Below, one piece after another: positions 45,458 through 53,856 of a DNA stretch of 64,000 nt. The notes beneath the pieces were generated by a model. It did no database searches and was not told the DNA's origin. It saw only the letters and a program-made list of their open reading frames with translations. Every line of letters starts with the position of its first letter. The first letter of the stretch is position 1. Both the position numbers and the translations under genes were made by a program. Source of the stretch: GCA-2861595 sp035536185 (GTDB lineage: Bacteria; Actinomycetota; Acidimicrobiia; Acidimicrobiales; GCA-2861595). The stretch lies in NCBI GenBank assembly GCA_035536185.1, contig DATLOM010000026.1:25033-89032 (forward strand). The letters are read 5' to 3'.

Positions 45458-47497
45458 TCAGGCCGGTATGGCGGCGAGCAGGGCGAGGAGGGTCTCGCCG
45501 TAGCGTTCGGCCTTCACCGGCCCCAGCCCGGGCAACGCCAGCAGCTCGTCCCGGCTGGAAGGACGGGCTTCGGCCACGGCGGCGAGCGTGGAGTCGTGGA
45601 AGATCACGTAGGCCGGGACACCCGAGGCCCGGGCCTTGTCAGACCGCCACGCCTTCAGGGCCTCGAGCACCCTGGGATCGGCGTTGGCGCCGGTGCCGGC
45701 CTGGGCAGCGCCTCCCCGGTTGACCCGCCTGGTGCCGGCCCGGGGCACGCTCTGGAGCTGGGTACGTTCTGCGGCGATCCGGGCCTGCCACTCGGCGGGA
45801 GTGGCGCCGGGACCGGCCTCGGCCACGGCGGTCACGGCGGCGATGATGCTCGGCAGCCACGGCGAGGGGCTGCGCCCCATGCTCCGGGACCCGAAGGTGC
45901 GGCGCTCGGCCCAGGTGCAGTGCAGCTCCTCGACGGCCCGGCTGAGGGCCACGTAGAGCAGCCTGCGCTCCTCGTCGTGGGCCTCGGGCCCCTCGGCGTG
46001 GGCGATGGGCACCAGCCCCTTCTCCAGCCCGGTGACGAAGACGACGGGCCACTCGAGGCCCTTGGCCCGGTGGAAGGTGGTGAGCTCGACCACGTCGTGG
46101 TTCCAGGCGCCGGCGCCGGGCGCCTCGTCGCCCCGGGTGCCGGCCGCCAACCAGGCGGCGAAGCCGGCGGTGCAAGGATCGGGATCGACGGAGGCGTAGT
46201 CGCGCCCGAGCCGGACCAGAGTCTCCAGGTTGAGCCGGCGCTCGACCGCGCCCCCCTCGCCGGCCATGGCCTCGATGTCGTGGAGCAGGCTGGTGAAGTT
46301 GCTCAGCGCGGGCGCCCGGCGGAGGTGCTCCATGGCCTCCCTGACCTCGGGCTGGCGGAGGAGCGCCCCGGCCCCGCTGAGCCGGCAGGGGATGCCGGCA
46401 GCCCGCAGGTGCTCCTCGAAGAGCACCAGCTGGGAATTGGTGCGGGCGAGCACGGCCAGGTGCGCCCACGGGACCCCCGGCCGGTGGGCCCGCCGCAGGG
46501 CCCTGGCGACCCCCTGGGCCTCGGCCACGTCGGTGTCGAACTGGCGGACCACAGGGGGCGGCCCCGAGGAGCGGTGGGCGATTGCCCCGCCGGCGGCGGG
46601 AAGCACGGCGGCGGCCACCGTGACGATCTCGGGCCGGGAGCGGTAGTTGCGGTCGAGGCGGACGACGCCGGCGGTGGGGAAGTGGCGGCGGAACTGGGTG
46701 AGCAGGCTCGGGTCGGCCCCGTTCCAGGAGTAGATGGCCTGGTTCGGGTCGCCCACCACGCACAGGTCGGGGCGCCCACCCAACCATCCCTGGAGCAGGC
46801 GGAACTGGGCCGGGTTGACGTCCTGGAACTCGTCGACGAAGAAGTGGCGGAAGCGCCAGCGCTGGGCGGCGGCGAACTCGGCGTCGCCCTCCAGGGCGGT
46901 GGCGCACGACAACAGGAGGTCGTCGAAGTCGACCAGCCCCTTGGCCCGCTTGTCGTGCTCGTACCGCTCGTAGAGGCCGGCCATGGTGGCGGCCGGGACC
47001 GCGGTGGTGCGGCCCTCTGCCGCCACCGCCGCCTCGTAGGTCGCCGGCACGACCATGCGGGCCTTGGCCCACTCGATCTCGCCGGCCAGATCGGGGACCT
47101 GGACCGTGGCGGTGGCCCCGGTGGCGGCCCGGGCCCGAGGGAGCAGGGGAGCGAGGAGGCGGAACTTGCTCTCGAGGAGGACGGGCGGGCGCTCGCCCCG
47201 GTCGGCCCAGCGCCGGCGTAGCTGGGCATACGCCATGGCGTGGAAGGTGCCGGCGGCCAGGGGTTCGGCGATGCCGGCCGCGGTGAGGCGGCTGCGCAGC
47301 TCGGAGGCCGCCTTTCGGGAGAAGGTGAGGGCCAGCACGTGGGCGGTATCGGCGGTGCCGGTGGCGATGCGGTGGGCGATGCGGGAGGTGAGGACCCGCG
47401 TCTTGCCCGAGCCGGCGCCGGCCAGGATGCACAGCGGCGCCGCCTCGCTCACCACCGCATCGTGTTGGGACGGGTCGAGCCCCTCCAGCAACTGCAT
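45458..47497 (-). CDS. UvrD/PcrA-family DNA helicase with C-terminal HRDC domain
   Basis: The 679-residue SF1A helicase has LAGAGSGKTRVLTSRIAHRI (Walker A), LALTFSRKAASELRSRL (Ia), FFVDEFQDVNPAQFRLL (Walker B), VVGDPNQAIYSWNGA (III), LDRNYRSRPEI (IV), TTFHRAKGLEWPVVFV (V) and LLYVALSRAVEELH (VI). An HRDC domain (about 600-679, with DELLALPGLGPVKAERYG) follows, a form common in actinobacterial UvrD2. The role is DNA repair or replication. ATG 47497 is chosen because TACCTT is 7 nt upstream. Confidence 0.93.
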   Translation of the reverse strand: MQLLEGLDPSQHDAVVSEAAPLCILAGAGSGKTRVLTSRIAHRIATGTADTAHVLALTFSRKAASELRSRLTAAGIAEPLAAGTFHAMAYAQLRRRWADRGERPPVLLESKFRLLAPLLPRARAATGATATVQVPDLAGEIEWAKARMVVPATYEAAVAAEGRTTAVPAATMAGLYERYEHDKRAKGLVDFDDLLLSCATALEGDAEFAAAQRWRFRHFFVDEFQDVNPAQFRLLQGWLGGRPDLCVVGDPNQAIYSWNGADPSLLTQFRRHFPTAGVVRLDRNYRSRPEIVTVAAAVLPAAGGAIAHRSSGPPPVVRQFDTDVAEAQGVARALRRAHRPGVPWAHLAVLARTNSQLVLFEEHLRAAGIPCRLSGAGALLRQPEVREAMEHLRRAPALSNFTSLLHDIEAMAGEGGAVERRLNLETLVRLGRDYASVDPDPCTAGFAAWLAAGTRGDEAPGAGAWNHDVVELTTFHRAKGLEWPVVFVTGLEKGLVPIAHAEGPEAHDEERRLLYVALSRAVEELHCTWAERRTFGSRSMGRSPSPWLPSIIAAVTAVAEAGPGATPAEWQARIAAERTQLQSVPRAGTRRVNRGGAAQAGTGANADPRVLEALKAWRSDKARASGVPAYVIFHDSTLAAVAEARPSSRDELLALPGLGPVKAERYGETLLALLAAIPA

Positions 47498-47504
47498 GGA
47501 GCCG

Positions 47505-47510
47505 AAGGTA
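47505..47510 (-). promoter_or_regulatory. Leaderless -10 (TACCTT) for the uvrD-like gene
   Basis: The hexamer is 7 nt before ATG 47497. It decides that start over an ATG 30 nt upstream. Confidence 0.5.
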
Positions 47511-47929
47511 TCCAGGGGGTGTGACAACGAGGTGGATGGTCCCCGTCCGCCGACCGAGCCCCGGACGCGGAACGACCCCGAGTAGCCCGTTCGGCTTGCG
47601 CCTCACTTGCTCCTCGGGGCCGCACCTACGGACCCTCGCCTCCGTCCGTCCTTTGCCTTGCGGCGCCGGACGTCCGTGGTGGCCGCTCCCGAGGGAACTG
47701 CACCAACCAACGGCGGTGGTCCTCGCCTGCGCTGCACGCTTCCTAGGCCGTCGTGGTGGGTGGGCCTGGGGCCCCCCTTCCCTCGCCGGCCCGGTGGGCT
47801 GCGTTTCGCAGGAGTGAGTGCAGTGTGCACCCGGCCCCGGGCGGAGTCAAGCAGTTTTTCGAAATCCCCAGGAAATCCTTGGTGATGGGCTACCGGTCCC
47901 CATGTCATCCACAGCTCGAGGCTGTCCGG

Positions 47930-47935
47930 TACGTT
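47930..47935 (+). promoter_or_regulatory. Leaderless -10 (TACGTT) for the alpha/beta hydrolase gene
   Basis: The hexamer is 7 nt before GTG 47943. Confidence 0.5.
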
Positions 47936-47942
47936 CGTCGGC

Positions 47943-48710
47943 GTGCTCAGCGCCTTCGCCAGCGGACGTCTTTTCGGCGCCGTCCATGGCTCGGGGGCAC
48001 CCTCCGTGCTGGCTCTCCACGGCTGGGGGCGCACCTCCGCCGACTTCGACTCAACCCTCGCCGGTCTCGACGCCGTGGCTCTGGACCTGCCCGGTTTCGG
48101 CGCCACCCCGCCGCCGCCGGAACCCTGGGGGGCGGCCGGTTATGCCGAGGCCGTGGCCCCTGTCCTGGACGACATGGCCATGCCGGTCGTGGTGGTGGGT
48201 CACTCCTTCGGCGGGCGGGTGGCGGTGCATCTGGCCACGCTGGAGCCGGAGCGGGTCGCTGCCCTGGTGCTCACAGGGGTGCCTCTGGTGCGCCGCCCTG
48301 GGGCTCTGCCGAAGGCGCGCCGTCCGCCCCTCGGATACCGGCTGGCACGGGCCCTGAACCGGCGCGGCCTTCTTCCCGACAGCCGCATGGAGGACCTGCG
48401 CCGGCGCCACGGGTCGGCCGACTACCGGGCCGCCACCGGGGTCATGCGCGACGTGCTGGTTCGGGTGGTGAACGAGACCTACGAGGAGCAGCTCGACGCG
48501 TTGTCGTGCCCCGTCGAGCTGGTATGGGGTGAAGACGACGCGGACGCCCCCCTCTCCGTGGCCGAGGCGGCGGCATCCCGCCTGCGTGGCTCGGACCGTG
48601 CCGGCCCCGTCACCCTCACCGTCGTCGGCGCCGCCGGCCACTTCACCCCCCGCACGGCGCCGGCGGAACTGCGGGCGGCTGTCACCCGCTGCCTCGCCCT
48701 CCGAGCATGA
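47943..48710 (+). CDS. Alpha/beta-hydrolase-fold protein
   Basis: The 255-residue protein has the oxyanion region LALHGWGRTSADFD, the nucleophile elbow VVVGHSFGGRVAVHL (Ser), the acid in VWGEDDADAPL and the catalytic His in GAAGHFTPRTAP. Such enzymes hydrolyse esters, epoxides or haloalkanes, and the substrate cannot be told. It lies 152 bp upstream of the MurF-like gene on the same strand. Confidence 0.9.
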   Translation: MLSAFASGRLFGAVHGSGAPSVLALHGWGRTSADFDSTLAGLDAVALDLPGFGATPPPPEPWGAAGYAEAVAPVLDDMAMPVVVVGHSFGGRVAVHLATLEPERVAALVLTGVPLVRRPGALPKARRPPLGYRLARALNRRGLLPDSRMEDLRRRHGSADYRAATGVMRDVLVRVVNETYEEQLDALSCPVELVWGEDDADAPLSVAEAAASRLRGSDRAGPVTLTVVGAAGHFTPRTAPAELRAAVTRCLALRA

Positions 48711-48862
48711 CGCCGAAGGAAGCCGCGCGGCCCGTGCCGACAGGGACGATCGTCCTTGCGATGATCGTGGCGAGGGCCCCGGCACAGTGAGGGGCCCAGG
48801 CGGTTGCTACCGGCCTCGTCCGGCTTGGCGGATCCCGGGGCTTCGAACGTGACACCCCGACT
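48711..48862 (+). other. Spacer with a 12-bp palindrome
   Basis: GGACGATCGTCC (48744-48755) is a perfect palindrome. It may be an operator or part of a terminator. No gene is visible. Confidence 0.3.
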
Positions 48863-50551
48863 GTGACCGTGCTCGCCATTGCCGCCACGCTCGTGGGGGC
48901 CGGCCTGGCCGGGGTGCGCTGGCTCCGGGTTGCTCAGCGGGAGCACTACCTGCCCGGTTCGGTGACGCGGTTCGCGGCGCGCTGGTGGCGGGCGGGGCCC
49001 AACCTGCTCCTCGGGCTGGCGGTCGTGCTCGGGATCGTCCTGGCCCAACAGGCGCCCCTGACCGCGGTGGCCGGCAGCGCGGCGCTGGCGGCAGGCCCCT
49101 TCGGGCTCTCCCTCCGGGGCCGCACCTCCGCGCTGGCCTGGACCAGGCGCCTCCGCACGCTGACGGGGGTGTGGGTGGCGCTCCACCTGCTGTTGGTGGG
49201 CGTCGGCGTCCTGGCCGGTGTGGGCCCTCCCGTGGCCGCCCTGGCCGCCACCTTGACGCCTTTGCTGATCGACGCCGCCCTTGCCATCACCGCCCCGCTG
49301 GAGCGGCGGCGGGTAGGGCCCTTCGTGGCCAGCGCCGCCACTCGACTGGCGCAGGTCAGCCCCACGGTGCTCGCCATCACCGGCTCGTACGGCAAGACCA
49401 CGATCAAGGGCTACGTGGCCCACCTCGTGGCCGGGAGCCGGTCGGTAGTGCCCACACCGGCCAGCTTCAACAACCGGGCAGGGCTGGCGCGGGCGGTCAA
49501 CGAGCATCTGGCCCCGGGCACGGAGGTGTTCGTCGCCGAGATGGGCACCTACGGCAAGGGCGAGATCGCCGACCTGTGCCGCTGGTGCCCGCCCGAGGTG
49601 GCGGTGATCTCCGCCATCGGGCCCGTGCACCTGGAACGGATGGGGACCGAGGAGGCCATCGTGGCCGCCAAGGCCGAGATCCTGGAGGGAGCGCGGGTGG
49701 CGATCCTCAACGTGGACCATCCCCTGCTGGCCCGCCTGGCCGGGCAACGGGAGGCAGCGGGGCAGCGGGTGGTCCGCTGCTCGGCGGCGGGTGCCGGCGG
49801 CGCCACTGCCTCTGCCGGCCACGCTGCCGATGAGAACACAGCCGGCATCGCCACCGCCTCGGATGACGATCCGCTGAACCAAACACTGCCCGCCGGGCGC
49901 GCCACCGTCTCGGCCGGGCACGCGCCAGACGCGACCACACCCGCCGGTGGGCCGCCAGCGGCCGCCGGCACGCCAATTGCCGAAGTCCGCGTCGCCGATG
50001 GTGTGGTTCTCGTCGACAGGCGGCGGCTCGGCACGGTGCCGAAAGCGGCCGGCGCCGCCCCCACCAACGTCGCCTGCGCGGTGGCCGCCGCGCTGGAGGT
50101 GGGCGTTCCCGAGGAGGCCGTCGCCGCCCGGCTCGCCACGCTGCCCACGGCGCCGCACCGACTCAGCGTCTCCCAGGGCCAGACCGGCGCCACCATCATC
50201 GACGACACCTACAACGCCAACCCCGCCGGCGCCGCCGTGGCGCTGGCCGCCCTCGACCGCCACGCCAGCTCCGAACACCGGCGGGTGGTGGTGACGCCGG
50301 GGATGGTCGAGCTCGGCCCGGTGCAGGAGGCGGAGAACCGCCGGCTGGCCGCGGCCGCGGCGAGGGCGGCCACCCACCTCGTCGTGGTCGGCCACACCAA
50401 CCGCGCCGCCCTGGTGGCCGGCGCCGCCGGTGGTCGGGCCGAACTGGTGCTGACCGAGACACGGGACGAGGCTGTGGCCTGGGTGAGGCAGCATGTCGGC
50501 CAGGGCGATGTCGTGCTCTACGAGAATGACCTCCCCGACCACTTCCCCTGA
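48863..50551 (+). CDS. Mur ligase family protein, MurF-like, with N-terminal membrane domain
   Basis: The 562-residue protein has about four hydrophobic segments in the first 150 residues (e.g. LLLGLAVVLGIVLAQQ, LLLVGVGVLAGVGPPVAALA), then a Mur ligase ATPase domain with ITGSYGKTTIKGYV (P-loop), VFVAEMGTYGKGEI and SAIGPVHLERMGTEE. A C-terminal domain with DDTYNANPAGAAVAL, the MurF DxYNANP motif, follows. Residues about 310-375 are an Ala/Gly-rich insertion. MurF normally adds D-Ala-D-Ala to the peptidoglycan precursor. The next gene is a D-Ala-D-Ala ligase, so a related dipeptide-adding step at the membrane is likely. GTG 48863 has no clear ribosome-binding site. Confidence 0.88.
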   Translation: MTVLAIAATLVGAGLAGVRWLRVAQREHYLPGSVTRFAARWWRAGPNLLLGLAVVLGIVLAQQAPLTAVAGSAALAAGPFGLSLRGRTSALAWTRRLRTLTGVWVALHLLLVGVGVLAGVGPPVAALAATLTPLLIDAALAITAPLERRRVGPFVASAATRLAQVSPTVLAITGSYGKTTIKGYVAHLVAGSRSVVPTPASFNNRAGLARAVNEHLAPGTEVFVAEMGTYGKGEIADLCRWCPPEVAVISAIGPVHLERMGTEEAIVAAKAEILEGARVAILNVDHPLLARLAGQREAAGQRVVRCSAAGAGGATASAGHAADENTAGIATASDDDPLNQTLPAGRATVSAGHAPDATTPAGGPPAAAGTPIAEVRVADGVVLVDRRRLGTVPKAAGAAPTNVACAVAAALEVGVPEEAVAARLATLPTAPHRLSVSQGQTGATIIDDTYNANPAGAAVALAALDRHASSEHRRVVVTPGMVELGPVQEAENRRLAAAAARAATHLVVVGHTNRAALVAGAAGGRAELVLTETRDEAVAWVRQHVGQGDVVLYENDLPDHFP

Positions 50552-50614
50552 GCCGCCAGCACCGCCAGCCCGCCAGCACCGCCGGCACTGCCCGTCCATC
50601 CCCAAGGAGCCTTC

Positions 50615-51697
50615 TTGTCCCCCCAGCCCGCGGTCCTCTTCGGCGGCCCCTCGCCGGAACACGACGTCAGCATCCTCACCGGCCTGCAGGCGGCCCGTGC
50701 CCTCGGGCAGGTCCACACCGTCTACTGGGACAAGACCGGCTCACTCTGGGAGGTCGACTCAGGGCTGGAAGCCGGGGCCTTCGCCGACGGCGTCCCCCGC
50801 AAGTCGGGCCAGCTGCGGCTGGTCCCGGGGGAGGGGCTGGTGGGCAGGCGCCGCCCGCTCGACGTCTCCGCCGTCCTCAACTGCTGCCACGGTGGCCCCG
50901 GTGAGGACGGCACCATCCAGGCCGCCCTCGACCTGGCCGGCCTGCGCTACACGGGGCCCAACCTGGCCGGCGCCGCCCTCGGCATGGACAAGTTGGCCTT
51001 CGGCAACGTCGTCACTGCGGCCGGCCTCCCGTCGCTGCCACGGGTGGCGCTGACCGCTGATCGTCCGCCCCCGTTCCCGGGCCCTTACATCGTCAAGCCC
51101 CGCTTCGGCGGCTCCTCGATCGGCATCGACGTGGTGGCCGATGCCGGCGTGGCCGCCGCCCGCCTCCAGGCCAACCCCCACCTAAGGGCCGGCGCCGTGG
51201 CGGAGCCGTACCGGCAGGACGCAGTGGACCTGAACGTGGCCGTACGGTCGTGGCCGGCGCTGGAGCAGTCGGCCATCGAGAAGCCCCTGCGACGCGAGAG
51301 TGCCGCTGGCGCTGGCGAGATCCTCGGCTACGGCGACAAGTACCTGGGCGGCGAGGGCATGGTGAGCGCTCCGCGTGAGCTGCCGGCCGACCTGCCGGCG
51401 GCGACCGAGGCCAAGGTGCGTGAGCTGGCGGCGGAGGTGGCGGGGCTGGCCGGGCTCCGCGGCCTGGCCCGCATCGACTTCCTGCTCAGCGGGGGCGAGG
51501 TGTTCGTCAACGAGATCAACACGATCCCCGGTTCACTGGCCAAGTACCTCTGGGTGGCACCGGCCATCCCGTTCGGCCAGCTGCTCCAGGACCTGCTCGA
51601 CGAAGCGGCCCGCCGGCCCACGACCCACTGGACCGCGGCCGGCGCCGACGGCACCGCCCTCCGCTCCGCCTCCAGCATCGCCAGCAAGCTCGGCTGA
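50615..51697 (+). CDS. ddl: D-alanine--D-alanine ligase family protein
   Basis: The 360-residue ATP-grasp enzyme joins two D-alanines for peptidoglycan. N-terminal VLFGGPSPEHDVSILTG is typical, as are VLNCCHGGPGEDGTIQAALD, YIVKPRFGGSSIGI (ATP-grasp) and ARIDFLLSGGEVFVNEINTI (Mg-binding). A TTG start at 50615 has a strong AAGGAG 5 nt upstream, which decides it. It follows the MurF-like gene by 63 nt, and the two probably supply and use the dipeptide. Confidence 0.92.
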   Translation: MSPQPAVLFGGPSPEHDVSILTGLQAARALGQVHTVYWDKTGSLWEVDSGLEAGAFADGVPRKSGQLRLVPGEGLVGRRRPLDVSAVLNCCHGGPGEDGTIQAALDLAGLRYTGPNLAGAALGMDKLAFGNVVTAAGLPSLPRVALTADRPPPFPGPYIVKPRFGGSSIGIDVVADAGVAAARLQANPHLRAGAVAEPYRQDAVDLNVAVRSWPALEQSAIEKPLRRESAAGAGEILGYGDKYLGGEGMVSAPRELPADLPAATEAKVRELAAEVAGLAGLRGLARIDFLLSGGEVFVNEINTIPGSLAKYLWVAPAIPFGQLLQDLLDEAARRPTTHWTAAGADGTALRSASSIASKLG

Positions 51698-51742
51698 CCC
51701 CGCCGGCACCGACCGCCCCGACTGCACCGCCCCAACCTCACC

Positions 51743-51789
51743 CTTTGTGAGCAAGATTCGTCGTATAGCAACGGTTCCTGCTCACAAAG
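51743..51789. repeat. Inverted repeat, family B, copy 2
   Basis: Perfect 11-bp arms CTTTGTGAGCA and TGCTCACAAAG enclose GTATAGCAACGGTT, shared with the copy at 43282. It lies between the ddl stop and the next promoter. Confidence 0.85.
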
Positions 51790-51811
51790 GCGGCCGCCGG
51801 CCCCCGGCAAG

Positions 51812-51817
51812 TACGGT
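51812..51817 (+). promoter_or_regulatory. Leaderless -10 (TACGGT) for the ACT-domain gene
   Basis: The hexamer is 8 nt before GTG 51826. Confidence 0.5.
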
Positions 51818-51825
51818 CCGAGGTC

Positions 51826-52362
51826 GTGTCGCACTTCGCCGTCAGCGCCGTGGGGGCCGACCAACCGGGGATCGTCGCCGCGGTGACGGGCGTTCTCGTG
51901 GACCACGGCTGCAACCTCGAGGACACCTCCATGTCCATCCTCCGCGGCCATTTCGCCATGATGATGGTCGTGGCCGGGCCAGAGGGCCTGGCGCCGGCCG
52001 ACCTCGAGAGCGCCCTGGCCGGGATCGCCGGGCGCTTCGACCTCGTCGTCGCCGTGCGCCCCATCGACGACGCGGTGCCCGACAGCCCGGAGGGCGACGC
52101 ATGGAACGTCGCCGTCTACGGAGCCGACCGGCCGGGCATCGTCCACCAGGTGACGGCAACCCTGGCCGAGGCCGGTGTGAACATCCTCGACCTCACCACC
52201 CGCCTCATCGGTGACGACGACCACCCGGTGTACGCCATGATCCTGGAGGTCACCCTGCCGCTGGCGCTCTCCGGCGACGACCTGGCCGCCCGCCTGGAGG
52301 CCCGGGCCACGGAGCTCGGCGTGGAGTGCAGCGTCCATCCCTCCGAGGCCGACATCCTCTGA
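51826..52362 (+). CDS. Tandem ACT-domain protein (GcvR-like)
   Basis: The 178-residue protein is two ACT domains: residues 1-85 with VSAVGADQPGIVAAVTGVLV and ILRGHFAMMMVVAGP, and 90-170 with VAVYGADRPGIVHQVTATLA and VYAMILEVTLP. ACT pairs of this kind bind amino acids and regulate other proteins, as in GcvR; no DNA-binding domain is present. It overlaps the deformylase gene by one base (TGATG), so the two are co-translated. Confidence 0.88.
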   Translation: MSHFAVSAVGADQPGIVAAVTGVLVDHGCNLEDTSMSILRGHFAMMMVVAGPEGLAPADLESALAGIAGRFDLVVAVRPIDDAVPDSPEGDAWNVAVYGADRPGIVHQVTATLAEAGVNILDLTTRLIGDDDHPVYAMILEVTLPLALSGDDLAARLEARATELGVECSVHPSEADIL

Positions 52363-52862
52363 TGGCGGTGCGCCCCGTGCTCCGGCTGCCGGAGCCGGTG
52401 CTCAAGCAGAAGGCACAGCCGGTCGGGCGGGTGGACGACACTGCCCGTGCCCTGGTCCGGGACCTCGTCGACACCATGAGGGCGTCGCCGGCCTGCGTGG
52501 GACTGGCCGCTCCCCAGATCGGTGTGAGCCTGCGGGCCTTCGTCGTCGACGTGACCGGGCACCGCAAGGCGCGGTCCTGCCACGGCGAGGTGGTGCTGTT
52601 GGATCCCGAGATCCTGCTGGCTCAGGACGCCGTTCACGGACGGGAGGGATGCATGAGCGTTCCCGACCTGACGGGCGAGGTGGCCCGGGCCACGGCCCTC
52701 GTCATCCGTGGGTTGACGCCCGAGGGCGAGGAGCGAGTGGTGCACATCGACGCCTTCGAGGCCCGTGCGTTCCAGCACGAGATCGACCACCTGGACGGCC
52801 TGCTGTTCCTGGACCGGGTCAGCTCGGCCGACGCCGTGTTCCGCCGGAAGGTCTACCGATGA
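52362..52862 (+). CDS. def: Peptide deformylase
   Basis: The 166-residue Fe2+/Zn2+ enzyme removes the formyl group from N-terminal Met of new proteins. All three motifs are present: GLAAPQIG, EGCMSVP (metal Cys) and QHEIDHLDG (HEXXH). Length is normal. The ATG overlaps the TGA of the ACT gene, which fixes the start against an in-frame upstream alternative at 52326. Confidence 0.95.
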   Translation: MAVRPVLRLPEPVLKQKAQPVGRVDDTARALVRDLVDTMRASPACVGLAAPQIGVSLRAFVVDVTGHRKARSCHGEVVLLDPEILLAQDAVHGREGCMSVPDLTGEVARATALVIRGLTPEGEERVVHIDAFEARAFQHEIDHLDGLLFLDRVSSADAVFRRKVYR

Positions 52863-52919
52863 TCCCAGACTTGTCCGCCAACTGTGTAGCCCGCCCCCCG
52901 GGCTCCCTACTACTGGGTG

Positions 52920-53093
52920 CTACGGAAGTGCGACGGTGGTGCAGTCCGGCATGTTGGTCTGATCGACCACCGAGCCGCCGTTCACCGTGACGCTGGCGCT
53001 GTAACAGACGGTGGCGTCGGCGCCCGCCGGCAGTGCCGACAGACCCACCAGACCGCCGATGACCAGAACCGCTGCTGCTATGCGTGTACGCAT
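52920..53093 (-). CDS. 57-residue secreted small protein
   Basis: This short frame begins MRTRIAAAVLVIGGLVGLSA with a cleavage-like LPAGADA, a clean Sec signal peptide. The mature part is about 30 residues with two cysteines (ATVCYSASV and NMPDCTTVALP), which could form one disulfide. A GGGGGG ribosome-binding site lies 5 nt before ATG 53093. The family is not recognised. It is convergent with the deformylase gene. Confidence 0.7.
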   Translation of the reverse strand: MRTRIAAAVLVIGGLVGLSALPAGADATVCYSASVTVNGGSVVDQTNMPDCTTVALP

Positions 53094-53182
53094 GTGAACC
53101 CCCCATGCTGGTAGTGGAATTCCGGCACTCTATCCATATGTCAGGAAGATGACAAGAGGTATTCGGACTTCCTTTCGCGGCA

Positions 53183-53188
53183 TACTCT
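53183..53188 (+). promoter_or_regulatory. Leaderless -10 (TACTCT) for the PH-domain gene
   Basis: The hexamer is 7 nt before GTG 53196. Confidence 0.5.
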
Positions 53189-53195
53189 CAGCACC

Positions 53196-53804
53196 GTGCC
53201 CTTCCCCCGCAAGCTGCTGAACGACGGCGAGGACGTGGTGCTCGAGCTTCACCCTCACTGGTGGTTCTTCGTCAAGCCCACGGCGCTGCTGGTCGCCGCC
53301 GCCGCCGCCGCCGTCGCCTTACGTGACGCCCCCGACGTCCTGCGGATCCTCTCGACCCTTCTGATCCTGGGGTCTCTGATCGCCGTGGGCGTCAGCTACG
53401 CCAAGTGGGCCACGACCAACTTCGTCGTCACCACGGACCGGCTCATCTTCCGTGAGGGCGTCCTCGGCAAGCGGGGCATCGAGATCCCGCTGGAACGGCT
53501 CAACGACATCGCCGTCCGCCAGTCGCTGTTCGAGCGCATGATCGGCGCCGGCGACGTCACCATCGAGTCGGGCGGAGAGCGCGGCCAGCAGGTCTTCTCC
53601 GACATTCGAAAGCCGTTCCTGGTGCAGAACCTCATCTACTCCGAGATCGAGCGGGCCCAGGCCCGGGACGCGGCAAGGGCCGCCGGTAGCCGCCAGCTGT
53701 CGATCCCCGAGCAGATCGACAAGCTCGACGAGCTGCGCCAGCGGGGCGTCATCACCCAGGCCGAGTTCGACGTCAAGAAGGCGCAGCTGCTCGACCGTAT
53801 GTAG
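53196..53804 (+). CDS. bPH2-domain membrane protein with SHOCT motif
   Basis: The 202-residue protein has two hydrophobic segments near residues 27-42 and 50-67, then a bacterial PH-like domain (about 70-150) with WATTNFVVTTDRLIFREGVL, IEIPLERLNDIAVRQSLFER and GDVTIESGGERG. The C-terminal 33 residues are a SHOCT motif, IPEQIDKLDELRQRGVITQA. Such proteins are membrane-associated with unknown cargo. Spacing to the next gene is 53 nt with its own promoter. Confidence 0.9.
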   Translation: MPFPRKLLNDGEDVVLELHPHWWFFVKPTALLVAAAAAAVALRDAPDVLRILSTLLILGSLIAVGVSYAKWATTNFVVTTDRLIFREGVLGKRGIEIPLERLNDIAVRQSLFERMIGAGDVTIESGGERGQQVFSDIRKPFLVQNLIYSEIERAQARDAARAAGSRQLSIPEQIDKLDELRQRGVITQAEFDVKKAQLLDRM

Positions 53805-53843
53805 CGGCGCCGTACCCGGCGCGGTCGTGCCGCGTGCGGGTGG

Positions 53844-53849
53844 TACCGT
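53844..53849 (+). promoter_or_regulatory. Leaderless -10 (TACCGT) for the histidine kinase
   Basis: The hexamer is 7 nt before ATG 53857 and decides that start. Confidence 0.5.
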
Positions 53850-53856
53850 CCGCGCC

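Larger units (their letters stand above)
47498..47942. other. 445-bp intergenic region, no gene recognised
   Basis: The stretch separates the divergent helicase and hydrolase genes. It has no frame with convincing protein sequence. CCCCGAGTAGC (47576-47586) and GCTCCTCGGGG (47609-47619) form a 10-of-11 hairpin. Apart from the two promoters at its ends nothing is recognised; a small RNA cannot be excluded. Confidence 0.4.
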
